Position numbers and translations under genes: made by a program
Origin: an uncultured Bacteroidales bacterium
Lineage (GTDB): Bacteria; Bacteroidota; Bacteroidia; Bacteroidales; P3
Assembly (NCBI GenBank): GCA_947177845.1
Contig: CAMWVZ010000033.1
Coordinates: 1 to 8,663, forward strand
Reading direction: 5' to 3'
DNA length: 8,663 nt
In this document: in pieces, positions 6,379 through 8,663 of the stretch
How positions within the stretch are numbered: the stretch's first letter is position 1
How the letters are laid out: the number at the start of each line of letters is the position of its first letter
The notes under the pieces: generated by a model
What the model was told of the DNA's origin: nothing
Databases searched by the model: none
The model's input: only the letters and a program-made list of their open reading frames with translations

Positions 6379-8663
6379 CTATTTCGAAAAGGTGATTTCC
6401 AAGCCCAAGCCACGCAATTCGTTCACCAAAACGTTGAACGATTCGGGAATGGAGGGCGTAGGCATATTCTCGCCTTTCACAATAGCTTCGTAGGTCTTGG
6501 CACGTCCCACCACATCGTCCGACTTCACGGTGAGCACTTCCTGCAGGATATTGGCCGCACCGAAGGCTTCGAGCGCCCAAATTTCCATTTCACCGAACCT
6601 CTGACCGCCGAACTGCGCCTTACCGCCCAGAGGCTGCTGGGTGATGAGCGAATACGGTCCGATGGAACGGGCGTGCATCTTGTCGTCGATCATGTGGTGG
6701 AGCTTAATCATGTAGATATAGCCCACGGTGGCCGGCTGGTCGAAACGTTCGCCCGTTTCCCCGTCGTAGAGGTAGGTGCGGCCGTAGCGCGGCAGACCCG
6801 CCTTGTCGGTATAGGCGTCGATTTCTTCGGGCATGGCGCCGTCGAAGATAGGCGTGGCGAACTGCAAGCCCAGTTTCTTGCCGGCCCAACCCAAAACGGT
6901 TTCGTAAATCTGCCCAAGGTTCATACGCGAAGGCACACCCAGAGGGTTCAGCACGATATCCACCGGCGTTCCGTCGGCAAGGAACGGCATATCCTCGGCA
7001 CGCACGATACGCGCCACGATACCCTTGTTTCCGTGACGGCCCGACATCTTGTCGCCGATCTTGAGCTTGCGCTTCTTGGCAATCGTCACCTTGGCCATCT
7101 GCACGATACCGCCGGGCAGTTCATCGCCCACGGTAGCCACGAACTTGTCGCGCTGGAAACGTCCGAAAATCTCGCGATACTTGATGTTGTAGTTGTTGAG
7201 CAGACGTTTTACGCAATCGTTGATTTCCGCGTTGGCCGTCCAGTCGGAAGGATTGATGGTCTGATAATCCAGCTCGGTGAGGGCTTTCGCCGTGAAGCGG
7301 GCCTTCTTTACAATCACCTCTTCCTTGAGGTTGCTGTATACGCCGGCCGAAGGCGTGGAACCCAAGATGGAAAGGAGTTTCTCCACCAAGCGGGCCTTGA
7401 GCGCCTGACTTTCCTTGGTGAATACCTTTTCGAGTTCCTTCACCGTATCCTTGTCTTTGGCCTTGCCCTTGCGGTCTTTGATAGAGCGGCTGAACAAGCG
7501 TTTGCCGATAACCACACCCGTCACCGAAGGCGGCGTCTTGAGCGAGGCATCCTTCACATCGCCCGCCTTGTCGCCGAAAATGGCGCGCAAAAGTTTTTCT
7601 TCGGGCGTGGGGTCGGATTCGCCCTTGGGCGTAATCTTACCGATCAGGATATCGCCTTCCTTCACCTCGGCGCCCACACGGATAAGACCGTTGCTGTCGA
7701 GGTCTTTGGTGGCTTCCTGACTCACGTTGGGAATATCGTTGGTCAATTCCTCCATACCGCGCTTGGTCTCGCGCACGTCCATGGTGTATTCGTCCACGTG
7801 AATGGAGGTGAAGAAGTCGTTCTTGATGGCGTTCTCGCTGATAACGATGGCGTCCTCGAAGTTGTAGCCCTTCCAAGGCATGAACGCCACCATGAGGTTG
7901 CGTCCCAACGCCAGCGAGCCGTCTTTGGTGGCGTAACCCTCGCAAAGCACCTGCCCTTTCTTCACCTTATCGCCCTTGCGGACAATCGGCGAAAGGTTGA
8001 TGCACGAGCTTTGGTTGGTGCGCTGGAATTTGGTGAGGTGATAGGTCTTCTCGTCCTCGTCGAAACTTACCAGACGGTCGGTATCGTCCATTTCGTAGCG
8101 AATGGTGATGGTGGTGGCGTCCACATAGGTAACCACCCCGTCGCCCTCGGCGTTGATAAGCACGCGGGAATCCTGCGCCACGTAAGGCTCCAGACCCGTA
8201 CCCACGATAGGCACTTCGGGATTGAGCAAAGGCACGGCCTGACGCATCATGTTCGACCCCATCAAGGCACGGTTGGCGTCGTCGTGTTCCAAGAAAGGAA
8301 TCAACGAAGCGGCGATAGAGGCAATCTGATTGGGCGCAACGTCCATCAAGGTTACCTGTTCGCGGTCTACAATGGGGAAGTCGGCCAAGTGACGCACCTT
8401 AAGACGGTTGTCGCGGATAGTGCCGTCTTTTTCGAGCGGCGTGCTGGCCTGCGCGATGATATGGTCCTCTTCTCTTTCGGCAGTGAGGTAAACCGGTGCT
8501 TCGTTTATCTTGACCTTGCCGTTCTCCACTTTGTAGTAGGGCGTCTCGATGAAGCCCAGCTTGTCGATGACCGCATAGCAGCACAACGACGAGATAAGAC
8601 CGATGTTGGGGCCTTCGGGCGTTTCAATCGTACACAGACGACCGTAGTGCGTGTAGTGAACGT
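6379..8663 (-). CDS. rpoB: DNA-directed RNA polymerase subunit beta (C-terminal part; start outside window)
   Basis: The frame is open from the window edge to TAG at 6381-6379, giving 760 complete codons. It starts at 'VHYTHYGRLC', equivalent to about residue 550 of E. coli RpoB. The first internal candidate starts lie within conserved sequence and are not gene starts. Seen in order: rifampicin cluster II (TPEGPNIGLI, unchanged); 'EHDDANRALMGSNMMRQAVP' including the cluster III arginine; 'MPWKGYNFEDAI', with the E-D pair near the active site; 'GDKMSGRHGNKG', with the two conserved active-site lysines (about 7028-7063); and the C-terminal 'GGKAQFGGQRFGEMEIWALE' that joins RpoC. Between 'IGKRLFSRS' and 'KLKIGDKM' lies a divergent, charged region at the site of E. 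coli insertion SI2. The long insertion E. coli has after 'NIGQILETHLG' is absent. The main rifampicin cluster I is outside the window. The gene is co-transcribed with rpoC. Confidence 0.99.
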   Translation of the reverse strand, partial: VHYTHYGRLCTIETPEGPNIGLISSLCCYAVIDKLGFIETPYYKVENGKVKINEAPVYLTAEREEDHIIAQASTPLEKDGTIRDNRLKVRHLADFPIVDREQVTLMDVAPNQIASIAASLIPFLEHDDANRALMGSNMMRQAVPLLNPEVPIVGTGLEPYVAQDSRVLINAEGDGVVTYVDATTITIRYEMDDTDRLVSFDEDEKTYHLTKFQRTNQSSCINLSPIVRKGDKVKKGQVLCEGYATKDGSLALGRNLMVAFMPWKGYNFEDAIVISENAIKNDFFTSIHVDEYTMDVRETKRGMEELTNDIPNVSQEATKDLDSNGLIRVGAEVKEGDILIGKITPKGESDPTPEEKLLRAIFGDKAGDVKDASLKTPPSVTGVVIGKRLFSRSIKDRKGKAKDKDTVKELEKVFTKESQALKARLVEKLLSILGSTPSAGVYSNLKEEVIVKKARFTAKALTELDYQTINPSDWTANAEINDCVKRLLNNYNIKYREIFGRFQRDKFVATVGDELPGGIVQMAKVTIAKKRKLKIGDKMSGRHGNKGIVARIVRAEDMPFLADGTPVDIVLNPLGVPSRMNLGQIYETVLGWAGKKLGLQFATPIFDGAMPEEIDAYTDKAGLPRYGRTYLYDGETGERFDQPATVGYIYMIKLHHMIDDKMHARSIGPYSLITQQPLGGKAQFGGQRFGEMEIWALEAFGAANILQEVLTVKSDDVVGRAKTYEAIVKGENMPTPSIPESFNVLVNELRGLGLEITFSK

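Noticed and set aside
8584..8586. A TTG codon that could be read as the start of a 735-codon rpoB.
   Set aside because: The frame continues upstream to the window edge with conserved RpoB sequence (rifampicin cluster II), so this is an internal leucine codon and the true start is outside the window.

Overview
The window is a conserved core-genome segment of a member of the Bacteroidota, most likely order Bacteroidales. The evidence is the type of the RNA polymerase subunits, the 1424-residue RpoC followed at once by a DUF3467 protein, a membrane protein with an HU-like N-terminal domain of the kind found in this phylum, and A-rich gene leaders. The genus cannot be fixed from the sequence alone. 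The genes avoid TTA, CTA and TCA codons, and this leaves long open but meaningless frames on the opposite strand.

All five genes lie on the minus strand, so transcription runs from high to low coordinates. From 8663 downward they are: the C-terminal 760 codons of rpoB (start outside the window); a 31-base gap; complete rpoC; then, after a single base, a small DUF3467 gene. This transcription unit ends in a strong intrinsic terminator (stem-loop 1703-1730 with an eight-U tract), preceded by a smaller hairpin. Both hairpins carry GNRA tetraloops. A deoxynucleoside kinase gene follows, possibly from a promoter beside the terminator. After a 51-base gap that holds a 16-base perfect palindrome comes the 5' part (325 codons) of a single-pass membrane protein gene that runs off the left edge.

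Functionally, the right three quarters encode the two large catalytic subunits of RNA polymerase plus a small uncharacterised protein that is probably translationally coupled to RpoC. The left quarter has a nucleotide-salvage kinase and an envelope-type protein whose N-terminal domain looks like a divergent HU fold. No mobile elements, CRISPR arrays, tRNAs or rRNAs were seen. I found no convincing new multi-gene system. The points most worth a second look are the DUF3467-rpoC coupling, the HU-like/membrane protein and the tandem GNRA hairpins.
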